Source: CAYMJM01 sp964391325
Lineage (GTDB): Bacteria > Patescibacteriota > Dojkabacteria > B142 > JAFGMG01
Assembly (NCBI GenBank): GCA_964391325.1
Contig: CAYMJM010000013.1
Location: forward strand, 1-25,070
Length of the DNA stretch: 25,070 nt
Direction of reading: 5' to 3'
The position numbers were made by a program, and so were the translations under genes. Shown here in pieces: positions 22,865 through 25,070 of this stretch. The notes beneath the pieces are model-generated. The model was not told the origin of the DNA and ran no database searches. It saw nothing but the letters and a program-made list of their open reading frames with translations. Each line of letters begins with the position of its first letter. Position 1 is the first letter of the stretch.

Positions 22865-22956
22865 GAATATTAAGTTATATTCTTGAGATATAGAATAGAC
22901 ATTATTTTTATTCAGCTTCGTTATACTAATTAAGAGTACATTTTAGTCCAAGTTTT

Positions 22957-23145
22957 ATGCAGGATCTTTTGTCTCTCAAAATATGGACCGAAAGGAGATC
23001 ACTTTCTCGAGGTCGATGGGGCAGCAGTAACTGGGAGCAAAGATATAGCGTGAGTTGGGGAAACAGGCATACATGGCGGGAAGAGAAACGCAAGCTTGCT
23101 AAGGCTCAAAGAACGATGAGTCTTATTTACGAGCTTGAGAAGTAA
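22957..23145 (+). CDS. Small Trp/Arg-rich protein, unknown
   Basis: 62 residues, with spaced Trp and Arg (KIWTERRSLSRGRWG, SNWEQRYSVSWGNRHTW) and a basic helical C-terminus (REEKRKLAKAQRTMSLIYELEK, of which only REEKRKLAKAQR is quoted as motif). The ORF is preceded by a TATACT -10-like box (22922-22927) and ends 11 bp before the convergent Elp3 stop, a spacing typical of real genes here. It is not recognised. A chance ORF is possible. Confidence 0.4.
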   Translation: MQDLLSLKIWTERRSLSRGRWGSSNWEQRYSVSWGNRHTWREEKRKLAKAQRTMSLIYELEK

Positions 23146-23156
23146 ATATCTTTGCC

Positions 23157-24935
23157 TCAATTAAATAGAAGATGTTGATAGAAGCGACCATCTTTAAATC
23201 CCTTCTTTCGGTAATAGCTCTTGGTCCCAATTGCTGAGATAACGCTCAGTTTCGAGTAACCTTCCTTTTGAGCTATGTTTGAAGCATAATTAATTAATTT
23301 TGTCCCTAAGCCAATATGCTGTGCCTGCCCTTGAGAGCTTTTTCCTATGCTCAGGCTAGGGCCGTAGACATGAACTTCGCGGATAATTGCCGCGTTGGTT
23401 AATTCTTCCGAGATTACATGCTTATTTTTTGACTTTGGAAGCGATAATCTCAAAAAACCTGCAATCTTATCATCTCTGGTGATAAACTGAAGAAATTTTT
23501 CAGTACTTACACTAGTTTGGTAGTTTTGGATATCCAAATGAAGATCTTCTATTGATACTACTCTATTTTGGATTTCTCTATTTCTTATGTTTCTATTGGA
23601 TCTCCCTTCTTGATTTAGTTTTTCTTCCACTATTTCACGTAAGTTTGTAATCTTATTCCCTGCATTTATTTCATGAGAGGGAATATCACGAATTATCCTA
23701 GTTAATCTGCAGTACTCTGGTGTTATTGATATGCATTCAGCTAGTATTTCTGTAAGGGTATCCAGATCATATGGCTTATGCTTACCCTGTTTGTATAATT
23801 CATCTAATTTCGTATTTGCAATAATAGAAGTCGGATAGATTTTTAGTTCGTCAGGTTTAAAGTCGAGAGAATGAAATAATTCTTTGTAAGTATCTATATC
23901 TTTTTCAGGTGTAGCAAGATATAGATTCGGCATAATATGCGCGTGGATTTTGAAACCTGCCAGCCTTAGAAGCTTAAAAGCTTGTGCTATCTGTCGCTTT
24001 GTTTCCATTCTTTTATTCTTTCTGTTCACGTATTCATCTAGAGTTTGTACACCTATTTGGATTTTCGTTGCGCCTAACTTTCGTAGATCCATAACCTGAG
24101 ATGGATTTAGCATATCAGGACGTGTTTCCAGCACCAGTCCTACACACCTAGAGTTAGCAGTTTCATTTCCCTTCTGTTCAATAAAGAGCTCGTCCCAGGT
24201 CGCATTTTCGTCTGAAGTAATATATCTACCAAAAAGGTCAAAATATTCGTTGGATTTGACCAGTTTGTTGTAGCTTTGCTCACGAAGTTTATTTCTTAAA
24301 TGTCTGTTGAGTCTATTGTCCTGGACATCGAAGTGTTTATTAGGCAGGGTAATATCAATTGCTTTTATCTTTTCGGGATCAAAATCATTGAGGGCTCTAA
24401 AACACTCTTTGATAAACCAAATTTGGTATTTTTTCGGATAGTAACTCCAGGTTCCTCCTAACACTAATAACTCTATTTTATCTGTGGGGTGGCCGATCTG
24501 GTGAAGTGCTTTTAGCCTGTTATATACCTGTGAATAGGGGTTAAATCGATTCTTTAAAGCCCTTTGTGCTCCTGGTTCACTTGCTATATAGCTTTTTGGC
24601 ATTCTAATATCATTAGGGCAAAAAATACATTTACCAGGGCAGGGAAATGGTTTTGTCAAAACAGTCACTACCGTCACACCAGAGATGGAACGTGTAGGTT
24701 TCATTTGCAGTAGCGGTGGAAGTGACTGCTCTGGACCTAAAAATCCTTCCTGTTTAAGGTATTTGAATCCCTCTATCAATTGGTCTTTAGAGAAGATTTG
24801 AGAGCCATCCTTTGGGTATTTTGATAAAATCTTCCTAAGTTTTTTAGATGAAGGTTTCTCTAGTTTTAGAAGTTCAGCAAAAATCAAAGAAAACTCACTT
24901 TTATAATATTTTGGGTTAAATTCTCTGTAAGACAT
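23157..24935 (-). CDS. elp3: Elp3-like tRNA wobble-uridine carboxymethylating enzyme (radical SAM + GNAT)
   Basis: 592 residues, a two-domain Elp3. An N-terminal substrate-binding part ends in KPTRSISGVTVVTVLTKP; the radical SAM cluster motif is CPGKCIFCP (C99, C103, C106), followed by PKSYIASEPGAQRALKNRF, GHPTDKIELLVLGGTW, VLETRPDML and KIQIGVQTLDE. The C-terminal acetyltransferase domain (about 485-592) has REVHVYG, GQAQHIGLGTKLI and VISAIGTKSYYRKKGF, all characteristic of Elp3. It uses acetyl-CoA and S-adenosylmethionine to start cm5U formation at U34 of tRNAs. In eukaryotes Elp3 works in a complex, but bacterial and archaeal Elp3 act alone. It is transcribed divergently from a Trm9-like methyltransferase, which fits a shared pathway. 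Confidence 0.93.
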   Translation of the reverse strand: MSYREFNPKYYKSEFSLIFAELLKLEKPSSKKLRKILSKYPKDGSQIFSKDQLIEGFKYLKQEGFLGPEQSLPPLLQMKPTRSISGVTVVTVLTKPFPCPGKCIFCPNDIRMPKSYIASEPGAQRALKNRFNPYSQVYNRLKALHQIGHPTDKIELLVLGGTWSYYPKKYQIWFIKECFRALNDFDPEKIKAIDITLPNKHFDVQDNRLNRHLRNKLREQSYNKLVKSNEYFDLFGRYITSDENATWDELFIEQKGNETANSRCVGLVLETRPDMLNPSQVMDLRKLGATKIQIGVQTLDEYVNRKNKRMETKRQIAQAFKLLRLAGFKIHAHIMPNLYLATPEKDIDTYKELFHSLDFKPDELKIYPTSIIANTKLDELYKQGKHKPYDLDTLTEILAECISITPEYCRLTRIIRDIPSHEINAGNKITNLREIVEEKLNQEGRSNRNIRNREIQNRVVSIEDLHLDIQNYQTSVSTEKFLQFITRDDKIAGFLRLSLPKSKNKHVISEELTNAAIIREVHVYGPSLSIGKSSQGQAQHIGLGTKLINYASNIAQKEGYSKLSVISAIGTKSYYRKKGFKDGRFYQHLLFN

Positions 24936-24943
24936 AGTATTGT

Positions 24944-24952
24944 ATTATATCA
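24944..24952 (-). promoter_or_regulatory. Extended -10 promoter of elp3
   Basis: Minus strand TGATATAAT: a perfect TATAAT with TG in the extended position, no clear -35. The start of transcription would be near 24937, essentially at the ATG (24935), so the elp3 message is predicted to be leaderless. The whole divergent intergenic region is only 24 bp. Confidence 0.5.
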
Positions 24953-24959
24953 TTAGGGT

Positions 24960-25070
24960 ATGCATACCAATTTAATTAAAAAATTAAACCAACTAAATTT
25001 GACGTTTTATCAGAACCAAGCTGATAGCTTTGATCAGTCCCGTACTGCTGGCTGGAGAGGATGGGATAAA
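24960..25070 (+). CDS. Trm9-like SAM-dependent methyltransferase, 5' end only
   Basis: Only the first 37 residues lie in the window: MHTNLIKKLNQLNLTFYQNQ then ADSFDQSRTAGWRGWDK. The pattern F-x(3)-A-x-x-F-(D/S)-x-(S/T)-R-x(3)-W matches the N-terminus of Trm9/ALKBH8-type tRNA methyltransferases (IAxHFSxTRxxPWP), which methylate the cm5U made by Elp3 to mcm5U. The catalytic SAM motif lies outside the window, so the call is provisional. It is divergent from elp3 with 24 bp between starts. Confidence 0.6.
   Translation, partial: MHTNLIKKLNQLNLTFYQNQADSFDQSRTAGWRGWDK

Overview
The window looks like a chromosomal segment of a Patescibacteria/CPR bacterium (Microgenomates/Katanobacteria/Dojkabacteria-like; the exact phylum cannot be fixed from here). 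Reasons: AT-rich DNA, very compact gene spacing, short or divergent versions of universal proteins (F1Fo delta, SecD/SecF, RSH), a lone SecG plus membrane-anchored family-5 solute-binding protein, LemA plus DUF2207, an Elp3 homologue next to a Trm9-like methyltransferase, and few clear Shine-Dalgarno sites. TGA is used as a normal stop (for example at the end of the solute-binding protein), so the Gracilibacteria/SR1 code is not in use.

Layout. 1-2244 (minus): a 3'-truncated mannose-1-phosphate guanylyltransferase, ApbE flavin transferase, and a cohesin-like surface protein with a C-terminal IPNTG/membrane/basic tail. 2301-9121 (plus): a complete F1Fo ATP synthase operon in the order a-c-b-delta-alpha-gamma-beta-epsilon, with an archaeal-type UMP kinase between beta and epsilon. 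The c-subunit lacks Na+-ligand residues, so proton coupling is expected; delta is only 110 residues. 9190-11674 (plus): a small membrane protein, SecG and a solute-binding protein. 11681-12536 (minus): an accessory patch with a broken HEAT-like gene and a PUA/ASCH-like protein. 12671-12756: tRNA-Leu(CAG), divergent from the lemA/DUF2207 pair (12850-15456). 15463-17154 (minus): a divergent RelA/SpoT homologue with a riboswitch- or attenuator-like leader. 17438-20152 (plus): degenerate SecD, SecF and a GNAT. 20145-22355 (minus): flavodoxin, RsmE and a DsbA-like thioredoxin-fold protein. 22503-22576 (minus): tRNA-Pro(GGG). Two related palindromic, MITE/REP-like elements (21335-21491 and 22627-22806) flank the DsbA/tRNA-Pro block. 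22957-23145: a small Trp/Arg-rich ORF. 23157-24935 (minus): Elp3, divergent from the start of a Trm9-like methyltransferase at the right edge.

How the genes fit together: energy conversion (ATP synthase), protein export (SecG, SecD/F) and extracytoplasmic folding (DsbA-like), redox and flavin chemistry (ApbE, flavodoxin), stringent response (RSH) and translation modification (RsmE, Elp3, Trm9-like). The most notable items are the structured leader of the RSH gene, the Elp3/Trm9-like wobble-uridine pair, the reduced delta/alpha contact of the ATP synthase, and the paired palindromic elements whose loop is inverted between copies. All functional calls are from reading the sequence; no database search was run.
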